Below are positions 36,993 to 51,234 of a stretch of DNA of 64,000 nt, piece after piece. The notes below the pieces were generated by a model that did not search any database, had not been told where the DNA came from, and worked only from the letters and a program-made list of their open reading frames with translations. Within the stretch, counting starts at the first letter, position 1. Every line of letters starts with the position of its first letter. Source of the DNA: Chaunax sp. Z400 (taxonomy: Eukaryota; Chordata; Actinopteri; Lophiiformes; Chaunacidae); contig CM075187.1 of the NCBI GenBank assembly GCA_037577475.1, positions 21,544,810 through 21,608,809 of the forward strand. The letters run 5' to 3'. Both the position numbers and the translations under genes were made by a program.

Positions 36993-39900
36993 AGTAATAT
37001 CTTCCTTGTGTGGTGCGTTTCTGTGATGATTTAAATGTGGTGAAACAATGATAACGTAATCTTTCATCATATAAACATACTTTATTCAGAAAGTTTTCAA
37101 CATAGCTCAGTTTCACTCTCAGATGTCATTTCAACCCACAATGACTCAAACAACAAAAATCCCATGGCATTGCAATTCAACTAATAAATGAAGGAGTGAT
37201 AAGTTATATCTCAATTGTATGATATACCTTTATACATATTTGCAGAGTGTTAACAATTTTAGAGATAGTGAGTCACTCCATAATTACATGTCTCTGAATT
37301 TCTGACTAATAAAACTCACTTTATAGTCTGGTCTGTAGTCTGGGACATACTTGTCCTCTGGATTTTTTTTTAAACGTGATGTATTTCCTTTTAATTCATC
37401 ATGTTGAGGTGCAAAAAGTGAGAGAAAACAAAGTGGTTTAATTTTTTTTAAAAAGGCAGATGGCTTGGTTGTGTCAAAACCTTTGCTCGTTTCATTAATG
37501 GGCCAATTTTACCTATGAGGTGACCACCAAAGGTCAAATTTTTTCTTTGGAGCAAAAGTCAAATGCATCCCATTACATTTTCTTGGCATGAAGTATGAAG
37601 ATCTGGGTGCCTTACAGTGCCAGGCAGATTTTGCTCTGCAAAGGAGGAGTCTATCACACTCCTCTTGTTGCGTAATCTGCATTTTATTTATTATTGAATT
37701 AGACGAGGCGACTAGACCGGAAAAGGGAGGTTACGAGGGGGGGGGGCGAGGAGACAGTGAAAAGAAAAATGCATCCTATTTTAAATAAAATCAGATTTTC
37801 ATGTAACCATTACTAATAAATGGGTTTGTAGGATTTGCAAAACGGACTAGATAATTTTATTTATTTATATATCTCTATACACAATATGCCGGTCTCCCTG
37901 TCAGTCCCTGCAAACGTGTCATTGTAAGTACATTAATGCATGTTGTTAGCATGCTACCATATTGAATAGTAACGCAGTTGTCTCTTTCTTTTATATGTGT
38001 ATCCAATTTTGTCTTCTGGTATGCATTACAGCTTTTTAGGCCCACTTGGTCAAGTTGCAGGTTAGTCTTGATATTTTTTTGGAGATAACCAACAGCGAGC
38101 ACTGTAGATTAACAGCCGCTGCACAGTAGCTCTGTCTGAGGATCAATAGAAGGATAATTTGAATTGTAATGGAGCTCCATATAAAATAAAACAGTAAAAA
38201 TACCCAAGAGAATGAGTATGAAGGAAATCCAGGGGGAGAAAATAAAGTGATACAGGTTTTTTTTTTATCACATTCGTCCACTTTGTTTCATAGTTTTATT
38301 AACTGTAGTTAGTCTCATATACTGGAACATTATTACAAACATTATGAAGTTTCTAAAGGACACTGTAGAGTCTTTATTTCAGTCTTAATTCAGTATGATA
38401 CGTCAGGTTATTTGGTTTGCCCTTAACTTCAGGTCATTCATGGAGCAAAAAAGTACTTCCTGAATCAATCAAGCCATCAGTGGAGCAAAGTCAGAGACTT
38501 CCTCTCAGGCCCCTGCTTCTGCAAATGTGCTGATTTTGACAGTGAACCATTAAAGGGGTGACTTGAGCCATAGATCAGGGTAATTGTGGCATTAGGCTGA
38601 AAATTGGAGCTAAAATAACCAGATGCAGGGGCAGATAGCCACGTGCCACTCCAGTGACGGTTAGCCCAAGTTCAAGGAGAGTTCAAGCATAGAGAAGATA
38701 GTGTAACCGGACCAGGTCCGAGCATGCAGACTCCAACAGAAATTATCTTCACAAATATACGATTTCCGAAGGGTGTAATTGTCTTCACGCTTATGGTCAT
38801 TCATGCCTCATTTCATTTTCCATAAGTCTATATTTTCCTTGGTCTATTACAAGGGTATGTTGCACCTAAGGCTCAAAGATGGTAGGGCCCTCGTTTTTAT
38901 ATTCCTGTGCTTTAGGAAGCTTCTTTTCTGAAATCTCCTGTCAATACTGATTGTGAGAGATGGCGGTCGTGTAAACTTTTATGATAGCAATAAAGAACTG
39001 CAGCACCGCCCACCATCAACATCCATCCCAACCCCCATTTCCTATCCAATCCCACATCCCTGCACCCCCCCAGCCTTAACAGAAAAAAACATGGGATATG
39101 ACAGTGGCCATTAGGAGACTAGTGTCCAATGATTTTCACATCTGACATCAATCTTCACTGTTTCGTGGTTTGTACTTGTGTTTCTTAAACGTGACCTCTG
39201 ACAGGAAACCATTGTAACGTGTACCACAGCGTGTTACTGCATGGTGAAGACTTATTTTTCAGTGGAAGTAGTTCACTATCCTTAATCTAGGCTATAGTAT
39301 TTAAGTAAAGGAGAAGAAATTATTCTATAATTATTGTTTCTTTGATTATTATCAGAACATACATTTTATAAACCAGTTAGGCAAGTAAATGCAAGTAAGT
39401 GCCAGGTTCCATTCAGCATGCCTTGAATCTGAACCTTTAATATCATTCATCATTATTATGAGAATTTGTCTTCATTTTCCTCTTGATTTCCTTCTCTAAA
39501 CTGGGGGGTGTGCCATTTCGCAACAACTGTCTTGTTGTTTTCTTAAATGTCACATAATTATTGTTATTCATATAAACTGACTAATGCTGCAAGCTGCGGA
39601 ATTACTTCTAAGACAATTCCAAAGAATCATCCTTTCAATTGCATCACTTCATTAGCTTCTACAATAGGACAATGAGTCCAATTACCCAGAATCCCCATTC
39701 CCGCTCTCTATGGCTCCATTTCTGACCGTCTGCAGGGGCTGGCTCGCTGCCAGGGTGCATTCAGCATGCTCTAATTCGCCATACTTATCTAAAATGTTCA
39801 TTATTTTGCAATTTATTCAGACGGTGTGGCAGCATTTAAGTTTTGCCAGTTTTCTCAAATTCAGATGAGGCCAGAGGCAGAATAGCTAAATGAATGATCT

Positions 39901-40390
39901 CACAGATTGGCTAATATGGAAATGTGGCAATTAAAGAAGATGCAGCAAGGTTACAAGGGAAAGGGGATATTTTAATGGCAGTGCAAATTAAAATATTTAA
40001 ATAGAACAACAAGACTAAAAAAATGTTTAAAAAAAAGAACAAAACATTAGGCCATAAAAATGAAACGATAGTCATCCTGTCATGAGCAGCAAAAGGCCCA
40101 GAGAGGAGCAGAGAGAGCCAGTCTTGACTCAACATTTTAGGGTGGTGGGAAGGGGGTTGGAGGGGTCGGGTGAGGAGGATAAGGGTGAGTTTGAAGAGGG
40201 GGTGGTGGTGGGGATCTGTGGCTTTAGGCAATGACTAAAACACAATCAACCTTCTCCCTATCTCCTCATGCTGTTGTGGCCCACAGCCCCCCGCTAATTA
40301 AAGTGATACAACATCTCACAGGCCAGTGCGCACATCTAATGGGCTGGGTGAGGCCCTCTTTCCTTATACACTCTCACTCTATAGCTATGA

Positions 40391-40391
<1 letters not shown>
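36993..40391. other. Non-coding stretch
   Basis: Unique DNA with a G10 run near 37737-37747. Positions 39590-39900 are a balanced, non-repetitive block that may be conserved. No gene is seen. Confidence 0.5.

Positions 40392-40455
<64 letters not shown>
40392..40455. repeat. (CA)n microsatellite
   Basis: About 32 perfect CA units, preceded by GCG. Confidence 0.97.
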
Positions 40456-40456
<1 letters not shown>

Positions 40457-40805
40457 CATATAACAGCATTAAAAGCCTCTTATTTTGACCAGGTGGGGGA
40501 AAAAACTAGCTGGAGAAAAAAAACACAAAGAAATACTTGTTAAACAAAGAAAAGAGAAAAAATACCAGCCAAGACAGACAGAAATATAAATATCAATAGA
40601 AAGAAAAAGAAAGAAAGGGAATGAAAGATAAACAAAGATACAATGATGGACTTGTGAGATAGAGGTGGAGAGAAAACAAAGATAGAGGAGAAGCAAACAC
40701 TCATAAAGCAGTCTGTGTTTGGCCGTTTGGAAACTCTTCTCCTTCTTGGATGATGTTCCCTTGAACCCAGTGCATGTGTGTGTCTGTTGGTGCGTGTTGG
40801 TGCGT

Positions 40806-40807
<2 letters not shown>

Positions 40808-40849
<42 letters not shown>
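40808..40849. repeat. (AC)21 microsatellite beside a GT-rich segment
   Basis: The AC tract is preceded at 40774-40807 by GTGTGTGT/GGTGCGTGT sequence. GT-rich and AC-rich DNA therefore meet at GTGTACAC, a palindromic junction. Confidence 0.95.
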
Positions 40850-40851
<2 letters not shown>

Positions 40852-43800
40852 GCTGCTACAGTTCAAGTTTTCCCTGCCAACATCAAAAATGAAGTGGTCA
40901 GCGGACAGCTTGGCTTGTCACAGGAAGCAGTGGGCAGCCATGCCACATGTAGCTCAGAGGACAGGCCAAGGAGGGGCGGGGGGCAGGATGGGGGAGGAAG
41001 GGGGCGTCTGAGAGGAAAATGAGGGAGATCGGCAGTAAGAAAGCATCTCTGAGCACCTCCTAACCTGATCTCATCACGCCACATCTGTTCAGCATTGAAC
41101 CCATGAGGTGCAGGTGCTCGTGGTGTTGTCATCCATATTTGATGAGAGTTAAGTTCTGTGTAAGGCTTGGATTTTGCATTGGGTTTATCTATTAACTCTA
41201 CATTAACAATGAACAATGATATACCTTTAACTTTGTTAACTTGGTCTTTACTTTGCAGGTTTGGTAATACTGACAAAACGGTGTCATAGAGGTAAACACA
41301 AAGCCTGATTACTGAAGCTGATGCTTGAAGCTGCTGTTCTAATGATAATAAAATGTATTTAGAGAGCATTGAGAACATGCAAGCAAAGATTGCATCATGC
41401 AGAACAATGAAAAATCACAACAGACAATGACAGTGTAGGGTAAAAAATAGAAAATAAAACAACAGGCATTAAATATTGTGGTTAAAAACAAATGGATGAC
41501 ATCAGAGGAAGTCAAATTACCTAAAACAAGGGTAAGCTGTACATTGATGATATGAGAAGCTCAGTGGATCTTCTCAGGCAATCTGAAGGCTTATTTATGC
41601 TCATCGTAGAAGACGGAAACGGATAAGCAGAAAGATACACAGAGGGATGAAAGTCTCCGTCTGTACTTTAAGTTCATTTTGTCTGCATTTGTGCAAGTTT
41701 TCTGAAAGATGAAACGGAGCATTACCACCGGACATCGTTGAGAGCAGTGTAGCCAAAATTCAAGCAAGGCACGGCAAATATCTACAAACATGACAAAGAC
41801 ATTTCTTCTGAAAAAGTCTTGTCCCCCATTTATTTATGAGTACATTATCACAATCTCAAGCGTCGCCGTTTTCATTGTTGTCTGAACTCTGGACTCTTCA
41901 CTGTCCTCTTGTGGATGTAGGCCACCATAAAGGATGCATGGAAATATGTGGACGCAGACGGATACATCATAAATATATATAGGATTTATTTTCTCACTTC
42001 TGTGTATCACTGTCATTGCTTACCTTATTCAACTGTCTTGTGTCTCACAGCTGCCAAGTTAGCATGTTAGTATTGGGAAGCTCTGGCAATAGAAGTCTGG
42101 AAACTATTTAACGTATGCTTGGGTTTTGATGAAAATGGCATTCGTGGAGGTATTCAATCTCTGAGAGCTTTGATAGTTTGTCAGAGCAAAAAAACAAAAA
42201 ATAATTTACCGTCCTTCCAAGACAGAAGAAGTATTCAATTAAGATTATTTAGAATCACATATATTTTTATCTGAGTGTTGTAACAGCAGGAGCACAGCAG
42301 CCTGCCCCTGTCTGCTTGGGGCATTAAGGCTCAGAGGGTTGTTGAAATTGGGGAGACAAAGAAAGAAGTGTGAGCATGGTTTTAACAACCCCACGTCAGC
42401 AAGGCTCCATCAGCCATGAAACAAAAGGGACCCAGCAATTTATCCAGCAGAAGAAGGGGGGCTGGGGAATTATCCTGAAAGGTCATCCTCAATTTCTGTC
42501 CAGAAATGATCTTTTCCCACTATGTAATAAACATTTATCTGATCCTTTATTGGCTTTATTAGATCTGACAGTTTAGTTAAGCCATTTCCAGCCACCGCCG
42601 TGGGTCGTGACAGTTAACGTTGCGCAAAAAGTTCCATTGCCTAGGATTGTATTCACTGGGCTGAAGGGGCAAGGGCGGTGGGTCTGGGCACTGGCATTAT
42701 TACCACTGTGAAACAAAGGCTCTGCAGACCTGCTCATGCACATTTAGTTGCCCATAAATATCCTCCCAGCACATGGCAGAGCAGAACACCCAGACACTGG
42801 AGCAGACTGGCTGTTGTGTTTAAGGAGAACATCTGAATGTCAATTGGATGACATGATTATAAAAGCTGTACTTGCATAAGAGGTACATTGGTTTGGTTTA
42901 TTTTTAAAATAATTTAAACAAATTTAAGCAGGAACCAATTTTTAACAGTCCTACAAATATCAGTCACGTTTGCTGAACGGACACATCCGCCACAGTCCTG
43001 GCAATCACTGCTTTCATTTGTTAGTTTTAAAGTAACATGCAACAAAAAGCAGACCTTAAAATTCAAATAAATGTTCAGTGTCACCTTGTTAAGAAATCTT
43101 CAATAAATGCTTCAATGGAAGAATTCTGATCCCCCTCTCACAAAATGTACTGGACATATTTTATGAGGTTAAAAAGAAACCATTGCAGGTTCCTGAATGT
43201 CACCATATGTTACAGGCCCTGTCTCAATATCTGTATATGTGCACTTACATGCATGTGTATTTGTGTATTTGTGTATAGGTATGCATATACTGTATATTTG
43301 TATATATTATACTTTATTTTGTCTCATGTTTTTTTCTGAATTTCCTGAATTTACATGACTCTCTGCTTATTGAAAACTCCAATGAAAAAAAGACCACGGA
43401 TTACAAAAAAAAAGAAAAATTCCTGCATCAGCACCAAAGACAAATCACTTTTTTTTCACTATTTCAACTATTTTTTCAGCCCATGACCTAACTTTCAAGA
43501 TAGATAAAGGTTTTGTTAAAAGAAACTGAATTGAGGTAAACACCATCTTTGCATGCAATGGACACACCGTGTCCGAATGTGTATTGATCACAGGCCGAGA
43601 TGCTGGTGGAAGTAATGAAAGTATACCTGCTGTATAGTGATTAGCAGGGTACAAATCCTTTATAAACGCTGATAAATGTTGCCTTAAGACGTTCTGCTGT
43701 CCTTCTGTAATGACAGCCAATTCGGCTGTTGATGCTCACATCAGTATGCAGCGATAATGGTTTAGTTGCAGAAGCAGTTGGGGTTGTAAACAACGTCTGT

Positions 43801-44199
43801 CATTCAGTTTAATAGACTTGGGGGCATTGTAATGGCTTTGTACCGCGTTCACAGTCACTGCACCAAATGTGTAGAGTAAAGTGCTGGAAGATCATTTTAC
43901 CTTGAAAATGGATTAAATAAGCCTTTCATCTCATTCATAGCACCATCTTCAAGGACGCCCCCCCCCCCTCCCCCCGCTAACCTCCCTCCACCCTCTTCCC
44001 TCCTCACTGCAACTGCAGAATATATTCTGCCTCTATTTCAATCATTTGTGCAGGCAAATGACAAAAAGGGTTTCGAATGAATTCTTATTTTTCAATTTGA
44101 ATGTGTCTGTATTTACTCAGCTGTCACCGGATGAAATGTAGTCCATCTCCGCCACATTCCCAGCCACCTCATCCCCCAGCGTGACTAATAAGAACACCA
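40850..44199. other. Non-coding stretch
   Basis: Unique DNA with a C-rich run at about 43959-43976. No gene, RNA or intact mobile element was recognised. Confidence 0.5.
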
Positions 44200-44890
44200 C
44201 ATACAGTATTTTCAATCCTCTTCCAAATAATGACAAGCCTGTGTGCTCACGTTCCTCCTATTTGAGAAAGTGCTTCTTATTAGTGAGATTTACGAGGCCT
44301 CCCCGTCGCCACTCTTGTGGAGGACCAGCCACCTCAGAATTAGTCATTGGCATCCCAAGGTTAATTAGGTTGATCATGTCTTTAAATAGCACGATCATCA
44401 TTGCTCTTCCTCTCTTCCTACTCCCCCTGGTTCCCTCTACTGGATTGCAGCAAGACTATTCATCGGTCGGCTCCCATTCAAAAGCTGTCAGGGTTTTTTT
44501 TTTTGTTGGGTTTTTTTTCCAAATCCTGGCTCCCAATGTGGAGCAGGCGGGCTAAGTTAGCGCGAAAGTGAAGTTGTCACTCAGAGACAGAGGAGGCGCA
44601 GTGCAGTGTGGGCTGGAGGAGCTAACGGTTTGCCTGCGCCTCGCCTCCAATCCAGACCATCTGTGGCCCCAGCTGGAGTGCCAGCGATGGTCTGGCACTT
44701 GTACCGCGCCATATTTACAGATCTAAACACAAATGGCTACTGCCTGATTGTTTCACGATTCATTAGTCAGACAAGCTCGGCTCTCGCGCCAGCCCAGCTG
44801 TTACAGAGTAAACCTTTGTCACTTAATAGGGCTGCTTATTGCCTCCCCATCAAACGTATTGATCTGTGGCCTCCTCCTTTAAGGTGAGGT
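44200..44890. promoter_or_regulatory. Possible conserved non-coding block
   Basis: Balanced-composition DNA, interrupted only by T-runs at 44490-44518. It has ATTAGT, TTAATTAGG and CATTAGTCAG cores, and frames broken on both strands. It looks like an enhancer-type element. The call rests on appearance only. Confidence 0.3.
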
Positions 44891-46380
44891 GACTTGGAGC
44901 ATCGGGACAGACAGGAGGAGGAGACAGACATGATGGGGTCCAGAGGATGTGCGGGAGGTTTATTAAAACATGATCCACCAGGAGAATCATTTTAAGTAGC
45001 TTTTTCATATCACATGGAGTTGTTATGTCTCTAAGATCTTTGAGGAACCTATTCACAGCACACCTTGTACGAGATTTTACTTCCAACCAAACAACCAGCT
45101 TCATGTTTTCTCTTGGATTTGGTTTTAGACATTTAATCAAAATAGAAATTGAGGGCTCATTGTTATTTTTTTTTAATAATTGAATGGGGCTCTTCTGTTA
45201 ACTTTGAAAGCTTGACAAAAACTCAGTGGAAGCTTCACCGATATGTGAATCGCTTCGAACTGAAAGCTGTCCTCAAACTTATGGACCCATTCCTTAGAAG
45301 ACAGAGGGGGAGAAAAACAGAATAGTCTAAGGTCAAGTGTTTTACACTGGTTCGTAGAAGAGGGTGTATTGATTTCACATAAAGAGCACCAGGATGGGCT
45401 CGACACTATCAACGTAATTCACTGATCTGGACCTCAAAGACAAGCTCAGCTATTGGCTTTCTGCCTTTCTCAATCGGACTCAGCAGAATCTATGAACATC
45501 AGCTGCAGTATGCGGCATATGCTGGCTTATATGGTGACATTGATCCGAAATGGTTCTGGTGTTGAAATTTGTCACGGCTGGTCTCAAGGGAGAAGAAATG
45601 AGACTTATTATGGGTTGAGGTGGGCGGGGTCAGAGGTCAGATGGAGGGGATAACAATAATGCAAATAGAGAAGCCCCAATGGAGAAATGAAGGTTGGATT
45701 TAACACCATGACCTTCTGCTACAACATGCATACACACATCTCTGTCTCTCCCTCCAGTAAATGACACATATACGGTAGAATGGGCATTACATGTCTCTGA
45801 ACTTTAAATACCTGATTTAATTAACATGTTATTAGCTAATTAACACATGTGATTAATGCTCTATTAATTCTCCTCTGACCCAATTGAATCCTCAATGGCT
45901 ACGTTGATCATTAAAGTGGCAAATGCTGTAATTAGTAGCCCAGACTCTGGCGGATTTGCAGCTGTGCAGTTAAGATGATTTACAAATCAAAACCAAATTG
46001 CTCATTGTGGCGTTCTTCTGGTCGTAAACTTTGTTCCTCTGTCCAATGTTTGCGTGTTTAATGAACTTGTACTGTGTAAACATTGTCTGCATTTATTCAT
46101 GTCTTTTTAGGGCCTTCCTATGCGTGAGCACGTGGAGGTCCATCTGAAATGTAGTGGAACCATAGAGGAGCATAAAATGGAGATTTTTAAGTAAAGTGTA
46201 ATTATCTAATTGCACATTGTTCTTCTACCTCTACTACTAATTGTAAATTGTACTACTAAATTGTACTTGCAAATGTTCATTCCACCACCTTTTGAGTTTA
46301 TATGCAAGTGTGCAGGTGAAATTTGTGCACACATCCCTGGGACTTGAGGCCGTGCATGAGTATGTGTGTGTTGCTTTTCT

Positions 46381-46384
<4 letters not shown>
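44891..46384. other. Non-coding stretch with a TAATTA-rich block
   Basis: Unique DNA. The segment 45810-45940 is listed separately. No gene is seen. Confidence 0.5.
45810..45940. promoter_or_regulatory. Homeodomain-core-rich candidate enhancer
   Basis: At least seven ATTA/TAAT cores lie within about 130 bases (TTTAATTAAC, TTATTAG, CTAATTAAC, GATTAATG, TATTAATTC, CATTAAAG, GTAATTAG). Several are full TAATTA sites. Such clustering well above the surroundings suggests a homeodomain-bound element; no binding evidence is available. Confidence 0.35.

Positions 46385-46413
<29 letters not shown>
46385..46413. repeat. (AC)n microsatellite
   Basis: About 14 perfect AC units seen directly. Confidence 0.95.
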
Positions 46414-49400
46414 GCTCAGGGTGTGTACAGCTGCCGACCCTCAGAGAGGCGTGCTGGGGCCAGCGTGAGCCTCCAGTGCATCTATCATCACGCTGACAGG
46501 GCTGCCGTCCCCACACACTGTTCAAAGTGAGATCTTCAGTATGGCTGCTTAGCAAATAATTGATGGGGTGCTTCCCGGTTTTTAAGGAGAGGAGCAGTTA
46601 GACGGCAGGCCAGCGACGAGCACTTTTAAAGTGACGCGTGAATCACTCTTTCATGACCCATAAAGCCATCTGGAATAACAAAGCACCCTGCTCCCGTTTG
46701 GGTCTTTATTCAGAGTTTTTTAGAGCTTTATCAACGGAGTTATTCTTTTTTGTGTGTGTATTTTTCTAATACTACAGTGTCTTTCTAAAGTGTCTTGTCA
46801 TATATCTGTGAATAAGGATTTTTTAAAAAGTCATGTTTTTACTTTGGGCTATTAGCAAAATATCATTATAACTGCGAGATTCTGGGACCTACAATTTAAT
46901 ATATCTGATATCTGTCATTTCCATGGATTTTATTTGTCCAAAATTTAATGGAAAAAAAAGTATGACGGGCAGCAGGGGTCAAGAGAAAACAATAAAAGTT
47001 AAAGTTCTATCTTTGGTGCTGAATTTGTAAATATAGCCTAAACATGTTTAATATGACCACTATGAAAAAATGCAGCTGTAAGACTTAAGCATTATAAGAG
47101 GAGCATCCATTAATATCTGTGCTTCTGGATGGTGACATTAGCATGTCTACAGCTGTAACTGCTGCTGCTATTAATTTTCCTTTTCAATTCGGGGACCAGG
47201 TTGCCAGATATTGAAAAGATGCAACAAAAATTGAACAGCTCCCTCTTGTTGTTACTATTAAACAGCTCAACATGACTGAGGTTGTGAGTAAGAGGCCATT
47301 TCATGGGGTTTTTTAAATTAAACACAAGTTACAATTAATATAAGTTTTAAATCAAGACTATTTAACTGCTGCTGAAAAGGATCCACTGTCAAAAGTGAAA
47401 GAGTATCTCAAATAGAGAACAATCTCTAAACTCAGCAAACTGATACATAAGTTATACATATATCCTAAATTAGCTAACATTAGTCTCCATACTGGTCAGG
47501 CCACAACAAGTATGATTTAATGCTCATGAGTTCTCATTTGAAAGAAAATTAAACATCGACTGTGGGCTAAGAGTAAACTTAATGATTCTAGGAAACCGAT
47601 GTGTGAAGCAAAAGCATCAAGGAGTGTAGTACCAGCCAGTCACACTGCTTACCAGTGGTTCAGTCTCTTTACTTTCAGATTTGAAAGTCTTTACTGGTGA
47701 GAGAATCAATAGTTGCTGCTACCAGAACCACAAAAGTTCTTTGTGTGCTGTTCCAGAACAGAAGAACTCCTCTTGGCCTGACATCTGTATTGACAGAACA
47801 TAGTGAACAGTGAAGTGTGATGCCTGCAACGTCTGCGTCCTGTCTTTCCACTTCCTGTTATTGTCCAGCATGTTTGAATGGCGTCTGGAGCCCACTGTAC
47901 CTTCCCAGCAGATGGACTGCAAATATGGCCTCTGATTTATCTGGCCACTGATTAACTGTGAGAAAACAACACTCCACCAAATGTGTATGTGTATGTGTGT
48001 GGTGGGTGGCAGTGGTGGGGAGGACGCTAATATATTCATGAAAATGTATTCATAAAAAATGATAATTGTGATCGAAACCCCTCCATGGCTCAGAGGATGA
48101 GTCAATAAAAAGCAGGCGAAATTGACAGGCGCCTGTTATATGGACAGCACTGGCAATAACAGATGGGGGGCAGAGGGATGGACTGTGCACGGGCGCCTGA
48201 TTGATCACACCGAAGTGGGTGAGTGTTAAAATGTTACGCAACAAGCTTTTATTTCCTTCCCTTGCACTACCTCTTCATACATGATTATTCTATGGTGAGA
48301 GGAACACTTAAATTCGTCTATTTTCAGAATGCTGCAGCTCAAATCTTAACATTTTCCATGCTTATTTGCTCGCAGTCACGTTCTATGAAGTCATTTGGGT
48401 TTAATCGGAGGTGATTCCTCTCACTTTAAAGAGCAACATCAGCTCAATATGTAAACGTTAATGTGTGAAATGCATTAAATCTATGAGATGAGTTTGGACT
48501 CTTTTCCTTTTTTTTGCCCGTCAGACTTCAGCTCCCTCGTTGTGTGAGCGTTAAGCGGCAAGTTGGACAAGACTCAGACGTAGATGAATGTCAGCCATTA
48601 TCACGGGCGACCATTTGTGCTGGTATTTGACTCACTAATGATCATCTTCCAGGCAGGGTTCATCAGCTTCAGCACAGACATATACACATGCTCTCTCTGA
48701 GATTCAAACTTGGGGCTAATTTATCCCTCTAGTTGATCATTTCAGCATAAAAATGAGCTCATCCACAAAATGCACACCCTCCTGGTTTGCCTTTAAAACA
48801 TTCAGCAGTGTCTGTTTTATCTGTTTTGCAGAGGGAGTTTGTCAACAGGTTTTGCGTGTTGGAGATATGGTATCAGTCCTGTTGGACTCTTGGCCCAGTT
48901 GGACCCCCTGCTGGTCCGTGCCAGCCTCGTGTGTTGGCAGGCCCAACTGGACAGAGCACCTGCTTCTGTCACTGGAGGGCTGGGATTTGTTTATCTGATT
49001 TAGGAATAAATCACTAACAACTTAAGCTGCACAGGGAAAAGTCTTTGTGAGAATAAAACTGTATTAAATCAATTAATACCAAAAACTTGTATTCGGTTGC
49101 ACACATATATTTTGAGGAGATAAATTCAATGGATGGAGCCAACGAACCAAACTTTCTCAGAGAACAATCGATCTTTGGCAAGAAAGGAACCCGGTCAAGA
49201 TATGAAAATGATAAATGATGGAAAGGAACTTTTTCCCAGTCTTTATTACAATAGCAATGTCTGCATCCCACCTAACTAGCATAGTTAGGTAGTTTAGCTA
49301 ATTAAATTGGCAAACTAATAGCTTCACAAAGGCATCTTAACTTCAAGCAGCATTAATTGATTTAAATGATTTAGCATCATTGTTATTTGGAGTTACATTT

Positions 49401-51148
49401 CTGGCCAAGAGGAATATTCACTCTTGTCTTGACTCTGTTTTAGTCTCCAAACTCTCTAAAGCTCTAAAAACATTTCTGTTCACTGTATGATGATTTTGCC
49501 AATTCAGCACTTCTCAAAATCAAACCTTGGGAATATTCTTCGTGTAAATCTCAGTCAAATCTTTCCAAATTTGTCATGCTGGATAATTTGTATAAGATAC
49601 AGTATGATTTGATTTATTTTTAAATACCTGAAACAAACAAGAGGGCAGCTAGTGATGCATTTGAACTAGTTTGAATCAGTTGTAGGAATGGTTTATATTT
49701 CATGTCACTCATTTGTAGTTTTGATATTGGTTAATCTTCTCCTCGGGAATTTTGGGGTGCACTTTTGAGGAGTTTAATAGCAAGAAACACAACTGCAACC
49801 AAATCTGGGTTTGGTTTGGACATTCTCCTGTGTTACCTCTAGCTTTTATAGTGTAAGTAAACCTTTGGACACACCTGCTAAGATTGAACTCCACCAACCA
49901 CATCGCTGCATCTCAGATACTTTTATGAAAGATCAAATAAACCAAACAACAGCAGTGATAGTTTTCCCATAATTCTACTCACAGTAGCAGTACTAAGAAA
50001 GGATAATCCCATTTGCGCTAGCATAGTGTGAGAACAGAAAGCTATTGTTCTATATTTAAAACAGATGAAGAAGCTGATCACACCAAAGTCATTAGTTCAC
50101 ATTCAAGCTGGTTCTTCATGATGGCAACAAAAGTTAAAAAGGTTGGAATTTGTTGCCTTTCTTTCACTGTGTTATGTTCACACTGTGGAGATGAGGGGAG
50201 TGTGTTCGGGGCCATAAATGGAGAGGAGACAGACAGAGTTGGCAGCACCGTCTGAGTCCTTCAGTGAGGTCAGCTCTCTCACCCCACTCCAAAATATCCC
50301 TGGGAGAGAGAGGGGGGAGTACATTATACCTAATGATGCCTCGCCAAGAGTTGCTGAGTATTAGCCATCGGGCAAGAGACCGGGGGGGATATATGGCCAG
50401 GACCCAGGAGGTGAGAGAGAGGGGTGGGGGATGGCGGGGAGAGTTAGTGAACTGTAAAGACTCTTCTCCACGAAAGTCAGTCTGACTGGTCAGTCTGTAC
50501 TTCCAAACACACCAGAGATTGGTTGTTGAATAATATATATATTATATTTTATATGTAGACATTGATGTGGATACATTAGACCAAACATACTGTAAGTGGG
50601 CTTTTTACAACCTGGACGATTGGAGCTAAACTGTAAATAAACATAGAATAATGTTCCGACCAAACTATGACAAAGAGATCTCATGGTTTATAGTCTGGTG
50701 TCTGAATGTTTCATACATTTGCTTGTTTTTTCTGAAAAAAAACTTTTTTTGTAATATGTTAAAATGACACACTTTTTAAGTTTTTAAGGGCTTTTTTTCT
50801 TTTAAAAAGGAAAATTTATTCTCAACCTCAGGGAAGAGTAAATTTTACGCTCAGAGGTCCATTTATCGGCTCTCAGAGCTTTCAACCACTTGCCATGGAG
50901 CTGACTCAGAAGTGATCATGTGATCTAAGTGTTTTTTTCTCTTTCTCTATCAGACAACTTCACAAGAATCAAGTATAATTAAGAATTTTTAAGTCAACTA
51001 GTCCGTAACATGTTAATTGTATGCATTGCATGTTTTCTAGGCTCTTTGCTGTAGCTGCTGTATCGGTTTGCTGTTGTATTATGTTTAATTAAAAACCAAT
51101 ATCAGCTCAATACATTTGTTAAAACACATACTGTGAATGCAGCTAGCC

Positions 51149-51151
<3 letters not shown>
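46414..51151. other. Non-coding stretch
   Basis: Unique DNA. It includes a CNE-like block at 48090-48220 and a GC-rich island at 48832-48998 preceded by a good splice-acceptor-like tract; both are discussed under findings. No recognisable gene is seen. Confidence 0.5.
48090..48220. promoter_or_regulatory. Possible conserved non-coding element
   Basis: It carries a perfect 12-bp palindrome ACAGGCGCCTGT (48125-48136), a second GGCGCCTG at about 48193-48200, and TGATTGATCA, a PBX-like site, just after it. The paired GGCGCCTG motifs about 65 bases apart are unusual in this AT-rich window. Function is inferred. Confidence 0.3.

Positions 51152-51231
<80 letters not shown>
51152..51231. repeat. 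(TA)40 microsatellite
   Basis: About 80 bases of perfect TA alternation ending directly at a Tc1-like mini-element. Confidence 0.97.
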
Positions 51232-51234
<3 letters not shown>

